This document shows, piece after piece, positions 11,109 through 21,723 of a stretch of 64,000 bases of DNA. Each line of letters begins with the position of its first letter. The first letter of the stretch is position 1. Both the position numbers and the translations under genes were made by a program. Origin of the DNA: Zea mays (taxonomy: Eukaryota > Streptophyta > Magnoliopsida > Poales > Poaceae); NCBI RefSeq assembly GCF_902167145.1, contig NC_050100.1:202157974-202221973 (forward strand). Direction: 5' to 3'. The notes under the pieces were generated by a model. That model did not search any database, was not told the origin of the DNA, and saw only the letters and a list, made by a program, of their open reading frames with translations.

Positions 11109-11319
11109 TAAGCTCTGCATTCCCTTAGGAACGACTTTTGAGCTTCTCCCTGTTTCCTTTTCTTTTTTCCTTTGCATTTACATTTACATTTTTTTGGGGA
11201 TATCACTCTCATAGAATTGAAATAAGGAAAATTACATGTTGTGGCCCCATTAAAAACCTTTCTCCCCCTTTGGAAAGGAAAAGGGTGCCACAAAAAAGAA
11301 TATAAAAAATTACATCAAA
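11109..11319. other. Spacer between the tandem repeats and the pol stop codon
   Basis: T-rich on the plus strand, with CATTTACATTTACATTT near 11177 and a C/T-rich then G/A-rich pair near 11260. I see no coding frame or RNA gene here. It would be 3' untranslated sequence of the pol transcript. Confidence 0.5.
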
Positions 11320-14300
11320 CTAAACATAATATCGCCGAAGCTCATCCGCATTCCACGATCTAGGAATGTCGTTGCCGTCCATATCCTTCAATCTGTAGGA
11401 ACCGGGTCTTGACGAAGATACTACCAAAAAGGGGCCTTCCCACTTCAGCTGTAATTTGCCTACTGTCTCAGGATTGGCTACTCTTCGAAGTACCAAGTGT
11501 CCTGGTTCAATGTTCTTCAGCTTGACCTTTCTGTCACGCCATTTTATTGTTTCAGCTTGATATTTATTGATGTTTTCCACAGCTTGAAGTCTGATCCCTT
11601 CAATAGCATCTTTTTCTACAGAGCAATCAGCTTCGTCTTCGCCTTCTGCCGAAGCTACTGTCCTTATTGATCCTGTTTTGGCCTCTTCTGGGGTTATTGC
11701 TTCGTCACCGAACAATAGTTTAAAGGGTGTAAAGCCTGTCGACCTTGACATGGTTGTGTTATGGCTCCACACCACTTTGATTAACTCGTCTGGCCAGTTT
11801 CCCCTGGGCTGATTGAAGATTGACTTCATTATTCCTGTCATTATGATCCCATTAGCTCTTTCGACAAGTCCATTTGACTCTGGGTGTCGGACTGATGCAA
11901 AATGGATCTTCGTGCCGATTTGATCACAAAATTCTCTGAAGGCTTCAGAATCACACTGTGTCCCATTATCCACAGTAATAGCCTTCGGCACTCCGAAGCG
12001 ACAAACAATGTTTTGCCAGAAAAACTTTTGAATAGTAAATGAAGTTATTGTGGCTAAGGGCTTTGCCTCAATCCACATGGAAAAATATTCCACTGCCACT
12101 ACTACATATCTTAGGTTCCCCTGTGCCGGTGGTAATGGGCCTAGTAAATCGAGGCCCCACCTTTGCAACGGCCAAGTGGGTTGTATTAATTGGGTTAAAG
12201 ACGAAGGTTGTTTTTGATCTTTTGCACATTTCTGACAACCTTCGCACTTTTGGACCAGATCCGCTGCATCCGAAGCTGCCTTTGGCCAATAAAATCCTTG
12301 GCGAAAAACTTTCCCAAGCAAGGGCCTAGATCCAATGTGAGATCCACACAGGCCTGTATGTATTTCCTTCATTAATTCTATACCTTCGGATCTGGATAAA
12401 CACTTGAGCAATGGGGAACAGACCCCACGCTTGTATAACTCCCCTTCTATTATGACATATGGTCGAGCTCTTGCTTCTATTCTCCTGTTATAAGCTTCGT
12501 CGTCTGAAAGAAAATTACCCTGAAGGAAAGAGATGATCTCAGTTCTCCAATCTTCACTATAAACAGGGGATATGTTAAGGATTGCTCTTTCAAGAAGCTC
12601 GACCGAAGGTGCTTTTATTGTTTCGAAAAATACTTCCGAAGGTATAGGCAGCCCCTGGGCTGCTGACTTTGCCAATAGATCAGCATATTCATTTTCTCCA
12701 CGAGGAATATTTTTGACAGAGAAACCTTCGAAGGAAGCCTCAATCCTTCGGACTGTATCTAGATATTTTTCAAGCTTTGGGTCTCTTGCTTTGTAGCTCT
12801 TGTCAACATGACCAGAAATAACTTGAGAATCAGTTTTAAGAATGGCCCTTCTGATTCCCATTGCCTTTAACTTCCGAAGACCCAAGAGCAGAGCTTCATA
12901 CTCAGCGATATTATTTGTGCAACTAAAATCAAGTCTTGCCGCATAACAAGTTTTAACTTTGGAGGGTGAAATCAACACAGCAGCCGCTCCTGCTCCGAAG
13001 GTTCCCCAAGACCCATCACAAAACACTGTCCATGCTTCGACAACTTTATTCGTTTCTTCCTCCTGAGCCCCTGGCGTCCAGTCAGCAATGAAGTCTGCCA
13101 ACGCTTGGGACTGAATCGAAGATCTATGGATATAATCAATACAAAATTCATTGAGCTCTACAGCCCAATTTCCAATCCTTCCAGTAGCTTCTCGGTTTCT
13201 CATAATATCCTTCAGAGGTTGCGAAGAAGGAACAATTATGTTGTAAGCTTGAAAATAATGCCGAAGCTTCCTGGAGGCCATCAAAACAGCATACAGTACC
13301 TTCTCCAATTCTATATAATTTTTCTTTGATAAACTAAGAACCTCGGATACGAAATATATTGGGGTCTGCCTCTTAACTTGGCCTTCAAGCTTCTCCTGGA
13401 CAAGTGCTGCACTTACCGCTGAGTGCGAAGCTGCCACATATAATAACAAAGGAGCCACTGGCATTGGTGGAGTTAATGTTGTTAGATCTATCAAATATTG
13501 CTTCAGCTCTTCGAAGGCTTTCTGCTGGATTGGTCCCCATTGGAAGACTTCGGCTGACTTCAGCACTTCAAAGAATGGTAAGTTTCTCTCTGCTGATCTG
13601 GATATGAATCTGTTGAGAGATGCCAGCCTTCCTGTCAATCTTTGAGCCCCCTTTTTTGTACTTGGTTGTTCCATTCGAAGTATAGCTTCGATTTTGCTTG
13701 GATTAGCCTCGATTCCCTTTGTTGAGACTAGGCAACCGAGAAATTTCCCCTTCTTTACTCCGAAGACACATTTTTCTGGATTCAACTTTAGACCAGCCTG
13801 TCTAAAATTAGCGAAGGTCTCCTGTAAATCAGCAATGTGGTTATCTTGCTTCGTGCTTTTTACAATGATATCATCAACATAAGTTAGCACATTCCTGCCT
13901 ATCTGAGAATGACGGACCTTCGCTGTCATTCTGCTGAAACTTCCTCCGGCATTCTTAAGCCCTTCAGGCATCCGAAGGTAACAATATGTCCCACTAGGGG
14001 TTATGAAGCTGGTTTTCGGTTCATCCTCCTTCTTCATCCAGATTTGATGATAGCCTGAATAGCAATCCAGTAGACTCATAAGCTCTGATGAAGCTGCTGC
14101 ATCAACTAAGGAATCTATCCTTGGCAACGAAAACTCGTCCTTCAGACAGGCCTTATTGAGATCAGTAAAATCGATACACATTCTCCATTTACCATTGGCC
14201 TTCTTCACCATAACAGTGTTAGCCAACCATTCTGGGTATTTTACTTCTCTAATAACTGCGGCACTGAGGAGTTTTTTCACTTCATTCCGAGCACCTTCGG

Positions 14301-14853
14301 CCTTGTCATCAGACATCTTCCGAAGCCTATGCTTTCTGGGTCTGAAGGATGGATCAACATTGAGCGAGTGCTCAATAACATCCCTGTTAACTCCACAAAG
14401 ATCATTAGCTGACCAAGCAAAAACATCTTTATTGTTGAACAGAAACCTTATCAAGGTTTTCTCCTGCTCTTCAGACAATTGAGATCCCAATAGCACCTTC
14501 TGCTCTGCTATATCCTCACATAAGACCATGGGCTTCGGCTGATCAGCCAAAGCAGCTTTTTCCCTTCTGAACTTGTATTGCTCACAAGCTTCAGTTCCAT
14601 CTATATTATGGATTGCTTTTGAGTCTGTCCAATTTCCTTCGGCCCTTCTGGCAGCTTCCTGACTTCCATGAATAGCAATGGGCCCTTGGTCCGAAGGTAT
14701 CTTCATGCAAAGATAAGCTGGATGAAGAATTGCTTCGAAGGCATTGAGAGTACCACGACCAATGATTGCATTGTAAGGGTATTCCATGTCAACAATATCA
14801 AACACAACTTGTTCAGTCCTTGTGTTGTTGATAAATCTGAAGGTTACTGGCAT
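11320..14853 (-). CDS. pol: Retrotransposon Pol: reverse transcriptase, RNase H, archaeal-type RNase H, integrase
   Basis: An open frame of 1177 codons. Reverse transcriptase lies at about 218-395, with the first catalytic Asp in LLDCYSGYHQ (D263) and YVDD at 325-328. The gypsy RNase H follows at about 460-590, but its first acidic position is changed (LYVAASHSAVSAAL), so it may be inactive. The second, archaeal-type RNase H spans about 605-735 and keeps a full D613, E651, D675, D725 set. Integrase has the H-H-C-C zinc site (H832, H839, C870, C873) and the D902, D962, E998 triad with exactly 35 residues between the last two. A GPF/Y-like module (KWEGPF) is near 1137-1142. The ATG at 14853 is only the first Met after a TAG at 14878-14880; the natural polyprotein began upstream. 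Apart from that stop the frame is intact over 3.5 kb, which fits a young copy. Confidence 0.92.
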   Translation of the reverse strand: MPVTFRFINNTRTEQVVFDIVDMEYPYNAIIGRGTLNAFEAILHPAYLCMKIPSDQGPIAIHGSQEAARRAEGNWTDSKAIHNIDGTEACEQYKFRREKAALADQPKPMVLCEDIAEQKVLLGSQLSEEQEKTLIRFLFNNKDVFAWSANDLCGVNRDVIEHSLNVDPSFRPRKHRLRKMSDDKAEGARNEVKKLLSAAVIREVKYPEWLANTVMVKKANGKWRMCIDFTDLNKACLKDEFSLPRIDSLVDAAASSELMSLLDCYSGYHQIWMKKEDEPKTSFITPSGTYCYLRMPEGLKNAGGSFSRMTAKVRHSQIGRNVLTYVDDIIVKSTKQDNHIADLQETFANFRQAGLKLNPEKCVFGVKKGKFLGCLVSTKGIEANPSKIEAILRMEQPSTKKGAQRLTGRLASLNRFISRSAERNLPFFEVLKSAEVFQWGPIQQKAFEELKQYLIDLTTLTPPMPVAPLLLYVAASHSAVSAALVQEKLEGQVKRQTPIYFVSEVLSLSKKNYIELEKVLYAVLMASRKLRHYFQAYNIIVPSSQPLKDIMRNREATGRIGNWAVELNEFCIDYIHRSSIQSQALADFIADWTPGAQEEETNKVVEAWTVFCDGSWGTFGAGAAAVLISPSKVKTCYAARLDFSCTNNIAEYEALLLGLRKLKAMGIRRAILKTDSQVISGHVDKSYKARDPKLEKYLDTVRRIEASFEGFSVKNIPRGENEYADLLAKSAAQGLPIPSEVFFETIKAPSVELLERAILNISPVYSEDWRTEIISFLQGNFLSDDEAYNRRIEARARPYVIIEGELYKRGVCSPLLKCLSRSEGIELMKEIHTGLCGSHIGSRPLLGKVFRQGFYWPKAASDAADLVQKCEGCQKCAKDQKQPSSLTQLIQPTWPLQRWGLDLLGPLPPAQGNLRYVVVAVEYFSMWIEAKPLATITSFTIQKFFWQNIVCRFGVPKAITVDNGTQCDSEAFREFCDQIGTKIHFASVRHPESNGLVERANGIIMTGIMKSIFNQPRGNWPDELIKVVWSHNTTMSRSTGFTPFKLLFGDEAITPEEAKTGSIRTVASAEGEDEADCSVEKDAIEGIRLQAVENINKYQAETIKWRDRKVKLKNIEPGHLVLRRVANPETVGKLQLKWEGPFLVVSSSRPGSYRLKDMDGNDIPRSWNADELRRYYV

Positions 14854-14877
14854 TGAGATTTTGCCGAGTGCTACAAT

Positions 14878-15273
14878 CTACCTTCCTCCGAAGCCGCAAA
14901 GGGGATGTGTGGCATCAAGAATTTTATCTTCGGGTTCTTGCATCTGTCTGAAGGCCTTAGCAAATATGATATCTGATGCACTGCCTGTATCAACCAAAAC
15001 ATTGTGGACGAGAAATCCTTTGATAACACAAGAGATAACCATAGCATCGTTGTGTGGGTAATTCTTGAGTTGAAGATCCTCTTGGGAGAAGGTAATAGGA
15101 ATGTGAGACCATCTTGACTTGATGAAGGGTCCTTGCACCCCGACGTGCTGTACCCTTCTCTGTGCCTCCTTTTTCTGCTTCTTGTTGGCTGGCTCTGAGC
15201 ATGAACCGCCTATTATCGGGAGTACCAGCTTCGGAGCCGAAGCAGCTCCAGCTTGAATGTTGAACGAAGCCAT
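14878..15273 (-). pseudogene. N-terminal polyprotein remnant with aspartic protease; gag capsid missing
   Basis: 131 codons from ATG at 15273, only 44 bp inside the 5' LTR, to TAG at 14878-14880. Residues 28-70 look like the basic linker that precedes the Tat protease (KKQKKEAQRR, then WSHIPITFSQEDL). The protease active site is DTGSA at 95-99. LCGFGGR precedes the stop, and the same frame continues directly into the Pol frame (next codon at 14877), so a single nonsense change separates the two. A Tat polyprotein normally has several hundred residues of capsid and zinc knuckle before this point. None is present, so the copy could not make its own particles. Whether the first 20 residues are the original gag start is uncertain. 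Confidence 0.85.
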
Positions 15274-15298
15274 CAGCTCAAAAAAGTGGAAGTGAGTT

Positions 15299-15316
15299 CA
15301 CCGGAGGTGGGCGCCA
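15299..15316 (-). promoter_or_regulatory. Primer-binding site next to the 5' LTR
   Basis: On the minus strand, after one spacer base following the LTR, the sequence is TGGCGCCCACCTCCGGTG. Its TGGCGCC start is typical of plant LTR elements and would pair with the 3' CCA end of a tRNA (Lys- or Asp-type by general resemblance). I could not assign the exact primer. Confidence 0.65.
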
Positions 15317-15317
15317 A

Positions 15318-15917
15318 TGTTGGGGACTTGTTCTCAAATGCTATGAATTAAGAACAAGGCAACATAAAATGTTAAATGTTAATGCCCTTCATCCGCTGAA
15401 GCATTATTTCCTCAAGGATTTAATGAACTTCGGACGAAGGTTAAAATGACACAATTACGAAGGTTGTATCTTCGTAATTGAACTCTCAGAGACTATATAA
15501 AATAATGCGAGATATAAAGCATTAAAAACAAGTAAATTATGAGTAAACAACATCATTTACATATTATATAAACTCGATGTATTCAAATATAATATTTAGA
15601 TACATTTATACCTCTGCCTTGATAAAGAATAATTTCCGAGTGATGCGATTGCAATTACAGGAATCCCTGAACAGTAAAGGAATACTGTTCACTATTTATA
15701 GGCACAGGACACAGCCTGTGAGCAATTACAATCATACCCCTCATAAAAGTTTACAACAACGACTCAAACTCTTATGGACTAAAAGGTCATTCTATCTTTA
15801 AGTCGGTTTGTAATTCCGAAGCTTCATGAACGGCACCCTTCGGCATCACGTACAGACAGCTTCAGCCGAAGTTGTTTCTTCCTGCAGGACCTTCGGCGAC
15901 GAAGCATGGTCCCAACA
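15318..15917 (-). repeat. Right LTR (5' LTR in element sense)
   Basis: 600 bp from TGTTGGGGAC to GGTCCCAACA. In element sense it drives the gag-pol transcript. The LTR hairpin recurs here at 15452-15480. It is followed by GTGGC, the second target-site copy, and then by the continuation of the interrupted satellite monomer. Confidence 0.95.
15693..15700 (-). promoter_or_regulatory. TATA-like box of the 5' LTR promoter
   Basis: TATAAATA on the minus strand, flanked as CCTATAAATAGTG. It is about 220 bp into the LTR in element sense, so transcription would start near 15660-15670. Motif-based only. Confidence 0.5.
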
Positions 15918-15922
15918 GTGGC
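15918..15922. repeat. Target-site duplication GTGGC (right copy)
   Basis: Identical to 6248-6252. Removing the element and one copy restores GTTGTGTGGCCATTGATC, the normal reverse-oriented monomer. Confidence 0.95.
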
Positions 15923-18879
15923 CATTGATCATCGACTAGTGGCTCGTACACCTCACCCCACATATGTTTCCTTGCCATAGATCACATTCTTGGATTTCTA
16001 GTGGAGACCATTTCTTGGGCAAAAATCCGAATGTGTTAGCCTACGGTATTATTAAAAATTGTCATTCATGGCTATTTTCGACAAAAATGGGGGTTGTGTG
16101 GCCATTGATCTTTGACTAGAGGCTCATACACCTCACTACACATATGTTTCCTTGCCATAGATCACATTCTTGGATTTATGGTGGAGACCAGTTCTTGGTC
16201 AAAAATCCGTAGGTGTTAGCCTTCATTGTCATTTAAAATGGTCGTTCATGGCTATTTCCGACAAAAATGGGGGTTGTGTGGCCATTGATCATCGACCAGA
16301 GGCTCGTACACTTCACCCCACATAGGTTTTCTTGCCATAGATCACATTCTTGGATTTCTGGTGGAGACCATTTCTTAGTCAAAAATCCGTTGGTGTTAGC
16401 CTTCGGTATTATTGAAAATGGTCGTTCATGGCTATTTTCGACTAAAATGGGGGTTGTGTGACCATTTATCTTCGACCAGAGGCTCGTACACCTCACCCCA
16501 CATATGTTTCCTTGCCATAGATCACATTCTTGGATTTCTGGTGGAGACCATTTATTGGTCAAAAATCTATACGTGTTAGCCTTCAATATTATTGAAAATG
16601 GTCATTCATGGCTATTTTCGACAAAAATGGGGGTTGTGTGGCCATTAATCATTGACCAGAGGCTCGTAAACCTCACCCCACATATGTTTCCTTGCCATAG
16701 ATCACATTCTTTGATTTCTGGTGGAGACCATTTCTTGGTCAAAAATCTGAATGTTTTAGCCTTCGGTACTATTGAAAATGGTCGTTCATGGCTATTTTCG
16801 ACAAAAATGGGGGTTGTGTGGCCATTGATATTCCACCAAAGGCTCATACACCTCACTACACATGTTTCCTTTCCATAGATCACATTCTTGGATTTATGGT
16901 GGAGACCATTTCTTGGTTAAAAATCCGTAGGTGTTAGCGTTCAGTGTCATTGAAAATGGTCGTTCATGGCTATTTTCGACAAAAATGGGGTTTGTGTGGC
17001 CATTGATCATCGACCAGAGGCTCCTACACTTCACCCCACATATGTTTTCTTGCCATAGATCACATTCTTGGATTTCAGGTGGGGACCATTTCTTGGTCAA
17101 AAATCCGTTGGTGTTAGCCTTCGGTATTATTGAAAATGGTCGTTCATGGCTATTTTCGACAAAAATGGGGGTTGTGTGGCCATTTATCATCGACCAGAGG
17201 CTCATACACCTCACCCCACATATGTTTCCTTGCCATAGATCACATTCTTGGATTTCTGGTGGAGACCATTTCTTGGTAAAAAATCCGTAGGTGTTAGCCT
17301 CTGGTATTATTGAAAATGGTCGTTCATGGCTATTTTCATCAAAAATGGGGGTTGTGTGGCCATTGATCATCGACCAGAGGCTCGTACACCTCACCCCAAA
17401 TAAGTTTCCTTGCCATAGATCACATTCTTGGATTTCTGGTCGAGACCATTTCTTGGGCAAAAATCCGAATGTGTTAGCCTTCGATATTTTTGAAAATGGT
17501 CATTCGTGGCTATTTTCGACAAAAATGGGGGTTGTGTGGCCATTGATCTTCGACCAGAGGCTCATACACCTCACTACGCATATGTTTCCTTGCCATAGAT
17601 CAAATTCTTGGATTTATGGTGGAGACCATTTCTTGGTCAAAAATCCATAGGTGTTAGCCTTAAGTGTCATTGAAAATTATCGTTCATGGCTATTTTCGAC
17701 AAAAATGGGGTTTGTGTGGCCATTGATCATCGACCAGAGGCTCGTACACTTCACCCCACATATATTTTCTTGCCATAGATCACATTCTTGGATTTCTGTT
17801 GGAGACCATTTCTTGGTCAAAAACCTGTTGGTGTTAGCCTTCTGTATTATTGAAAATGGTCGTTCATGGCTATTTTCGACTGAAATGGGGGTTGTGTGGC
17901 CATTTATCATCGACCAGAGGATCATACACCTCAACCCACATATGTTTCCTTGACATAGATCACATTCTTGGATATCTGGTGGAGACCATTTTTGGTCAAA
18001 AATCCGTACGTGTTAGCCTTCGGTATTATTGAAAATGGTCATTCATGGCTATTTTCGACAAAAATGGGGGTTGTGTGGCCATTGATCATCGACCAAAGGC
18101 TCGTACACATCACCCCACTTATGTTTCCTTGCCATAGATCACATTCTTTGATTTCTGGTGGAGACCATTTCTTGGTCAAAAATCCGAATGTGTTAGCCTT
18201 CGGAACTATTGAAAATGGTCGTTCATGGCTATTTTCGACAAAAATGGGGGTTGTGTGGCCATTGATATTGGACCAGAGGCTCATACACCTCACTACACAT
18301 ATGTTTCCTTGTCGTAGATCACATTCTTGGATTTCTGGTGGAGACCATTTCTTGGTCAAAAATCCGTAGGTGTTAGCCTTCGATATTATTGAAAATGGTC
18401 GTTCATGGCTATTTTCGACAAAAATGGGGGTTGTGTGGCCATTGATCAACGACCAGAGGCTCATACACCTCAACCTACATATGTTTCCTTGCCATAGATC
18501 ACATTCTTGGATTTCTGGTGGATACCATTTCAAGGTCAAAAATTCGTAGATGTTAGCCTCTAGTATTATTGAAAATGGTCGCTCATGGCTATTTTCATAA
18601 AAAATGGGGGTTGTGTGGCCATTTATCATCGACTAGAGGCTCATAAACCTCACCCCACATATGTTTCCTTGCCATAGATCACATTCTTGGATTTCTGGTG
18701 GAGACCATTTCTTGGTCAAAAACTCGTACGTGTTAGCCTTCAGTATTATTGAAAATGGTCGTTCATGGCTATTTTCGGCAAAATGGGGGTTGTGTGGCCA
18801 TTGATCATCGACCAGAGGCTCATACACCTCACCCCACATATGTTTCCATGCCATAGATCACATTCTTGGATTTCTGGTG

Positions 18880-21723
18880 GAGACCATTTCTTGGTCAAAA
18901 ATCCGTAGGTGTTAGCCTTCAGTGTCATTAAAAATGGTCGTTCATGGCTATTTTCGAGAAAAAATAGGGTTGTGTGGCCATTGATCGTCGACCAGAGGCT
19001 CATACACCTCACCCCACATATGTTTCCTTGCCGTAGGTCACATTCTTGGATTTCTGGTGGAGACCATTTCTTGGTCAAAAATCCGTAGGTCTTAGCCTTC
19101 GGTATTATTGAAAATGGTCATTCATGGCTATTTTCGACAAAAAATGGGGGTTATGTGGCCATTAATCATCGACCAGAGGCTCATACACCTCACCCCACAT
19201 ATGTTTCCTTGCCATAGATCACATTCTTGGATTTCTGGTGGAGACCATTTCTTGGTCAAAAATCCGTAGGTGTTGGCCTCTAGTATTATTGAAAATGGTC
19301 GCTCATGGCTATTTTTCATAAAAAATGGGGGTTGTGTGGCCATTTATCATCGACTAGAGGCTCATAAACCTCACCCCACATATGTTTCCTTGCCATAGAT
19401 CACATTCTTGGATTTCTGGTGGATACCATTTCTTGGTCAAAAACTCGTACGTGTTAGCCTTCGGTATTATTGAAAATGGTCGTTCATGGCTATTTTCGGC
19501 AAAATGGGGGTTGTGTGGCCATTGATCATCGACCAAAGGCCCGTACACCTCACCCCACATATGTTTCCTTGCCATAGATCACATTCTTGGATTTCTGGTG
19601 GAGACCATTTCTTTGGCAAAAATCCGAATGTGTTAGCCTTTGGTATTTTTGAAAAATGGTCATTCATGTCTATTTTCAACAAAAATGGGGGTTGTGTGGC
19701 CATTGATCTTCAACCAGAGGGTCATACACCTCACTACACATATGTTTCCTTGCCATAGATCACATTCTTTGATTTATGGTGGAGACCATTTCTTGGTCAA
19801 AAATCCGTAGGTGTTAGCCTTCAGTGTCATTGAAAATGGTCGTTCATGGCTATTTTCGACAAAAATTAGGGTTGTGTGGCCATTGATCGTCGACCAGAGG
19901 CTCATACACCTCACCCCACATATGTTTCCTTGCCGTAGATCACATTCTTGGATTTCTGGTGGAGACCATTTCTTGGTCAAAAATCCGTAGGTGTTAGCCT
20001 TCGGTATTATTGAAAATGGTCGTTCGTGGCTATTTTTGACAAAAATGGGGGTTGTGTGGCCATTGATCATCGCCAGAGGCTCATACACCTCACCCCACAT
20101 ATGTTTACTTGCCATAGATCATATTCTTGGATTTCTGGTGGAGACCATTTCTTGGTCAAAAACTCGTACGTGTTAGCCTTCAGTATTATTGAAAATGGTC
20201 GTTCATGGCTATTTTCGGCAAAATGGGGGTTGTGTGGCCATTGATCATCGACCAGAGGCTCATACACCTCACCCCACATATGTTTCCATGCCATAGATCA
20301 CATTCTTGGATTTCTGGTGGAGACCATTTCTTGGGCAAAAATCCGAATGTGTTAGCCTTTGGTATTTTTGAAAATGGTCATTCATGGCTATTTTCGACAA
20401 AAATGGGGTTGTGTGGCCATTGATCTTTGACCAGAGGCTCATACACCTCACTACACATATGTTTTCTTCACATAGATCACATTCTTGGATTTATGGTGGA
20501 GACCATTTCTTGGTCAAAAATCCGTAGGTGTTAGCCTTCAGTGTCATTAAAAATGGTCGTTCATGGCTATTTTCGAGAAAAAATAGGGTTGTGTGGCCAT
20601 TGATCGTCGACCAGAGGCTCATACACCTCACCCCACATATGTTTCCTTGCCATAGGTCACATTCTTGGATTTCTGGTGGAGACCATTTCTTGGTCAAAAA
20701 TCCGTAGGTCTTAGCCTTCGGTATTATTGAAAATGGTCATTCATGGCTATTTTCGACAAAAATGGGGGTTATGTGGCCATTAATCATCGACCAGAGGCTC
20801 ATACACCTCACCCCACATATGTTTCCTTGCCATAGATCACATTCTTGGATTTCTTGTGGAGACCATTTCTTGGTCAAAAATCCGTAGGTGTTAGCCTCTA
20901 GTATTATTGAAAATGGTCGCTCATGGCTATTTTTCATAAAAAATGGGGGTTGTGTGGCCATTTATCATCGACTAGAGGCTCATAAACCTCACCCCACATA
21001 TGTTTCCTTGCCATAGATCACATTCTTGGATTTCTGGTGGATACCATTTCTTGGTCAAAAACTCGTACGTGTTAGCCTTCGGTATTATTGAAAATGGTCG
21101 TTCATGGCTATTTTCGGCAAAATGGGGGTTGTGTGGCCATTGATCATCGACCAAAGGCCCGTACACCTCACCCCACATATGTTTCCTTGCCATAGATCAC
21201 ATTCTTGGATTTCTGGTGGAGACCATTTCTTTGGCAAAAATCCGAATGTGTTAGCCTTTGGTATTTTTGAAAAATGGTCATTCATGTCTATTTTCAACAA
21301 AAATGGGGGTTGTGTGGCCATTGATCTTCAACCAGAGGGTCATACACCTCACTACACATATGTTTCCTTGCCATAGATCACATTCTTGGATTTATGGTGG
21401 AGACCATTTCTTGGTCAAAAATCCGTAGGTGTTAGCCTTCAGTGTCATTGAAAATGGTCGTTCATGGCTATTTTCGACAAAAATTAGGGTTGTGTGGCCA
21501 TTGATCGTCGACCAGAGGCTCATACACCTCACCCCACATATGTTTCCTTGCCGTAGATCACATTCTTGGATTTCTGGTGGAGACCATTTCTTGGTCAAAA
21601 ATCCGTAGGTGTTAGCCTTCGGTATTATTGAAAATGGTCGTTCGTGGCTATTTTTGACAAAAATGGGGGTTGTGTGGCCATTGATCATCGCCAGAGGCTC
21701 ATACACCTCACCCCACATATGTT
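18880..21723 (-). repeat. Direct duplication of ~1.2 kb within R2 (offset ~1618 bp)
   Basis: 18880-20105 and 20499-21723 share rare variants at a constant offset of 1618-1619 bp (nine monomers). Examples are GTGTCATTAAAAATGGTCG, CGAGAAAAAATAGGG, GTAGGTCTTAGCC and CATGTCTATTTTCAAC. The 0.4 kb between them matches 18700-18880 at an offset of 1440 bp (eight monomers), for instance TTTCCATGCC at 18845 and 20285. This is the pattern expected from unequal exchange in different registers. Confidence 0.8.

Larger units (their letters stand above)
6253..15917 (-). mobile_element. Ty3/gypsy LTR retrotransposon, Tat lineage, gag-deleted, with antisense accessory gene
   Basis: A 9665-bp element with two LTRs (598 and 600 bp), TG...CA ends (TGTTGGG/CCCAACA), a 5-bp GTGGC target duplication, a primer-binding site next to the right LTR and a short purine tract next to the left LTR. 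The sense strand is minus: 5' LTR (15318-15917), protease, reverse transcriptase, RNase H, a second archaeal-type RNase H, integrase, tandem repeats, an antisense gene, then the 3' LTR (6253-6850). The second RNase H, the antisense gene and the tandem repeats near the 3' end are known hallmarks of the Tat branch. LTR size and overall plan would fit the maize cinful/zeon group, but that assignment is inference. No capsid domain lies between the leader and protease. The LTRs differ by 9 substitutions and a 2-bp indel by manual alignment. Confidence 0.93.

Noticed and set aside
12039..14482. Plus-strand frames opposite pol
   Set aside because: They are short, share no recognisable domains, and lie entirely under the well-supported pol frame.
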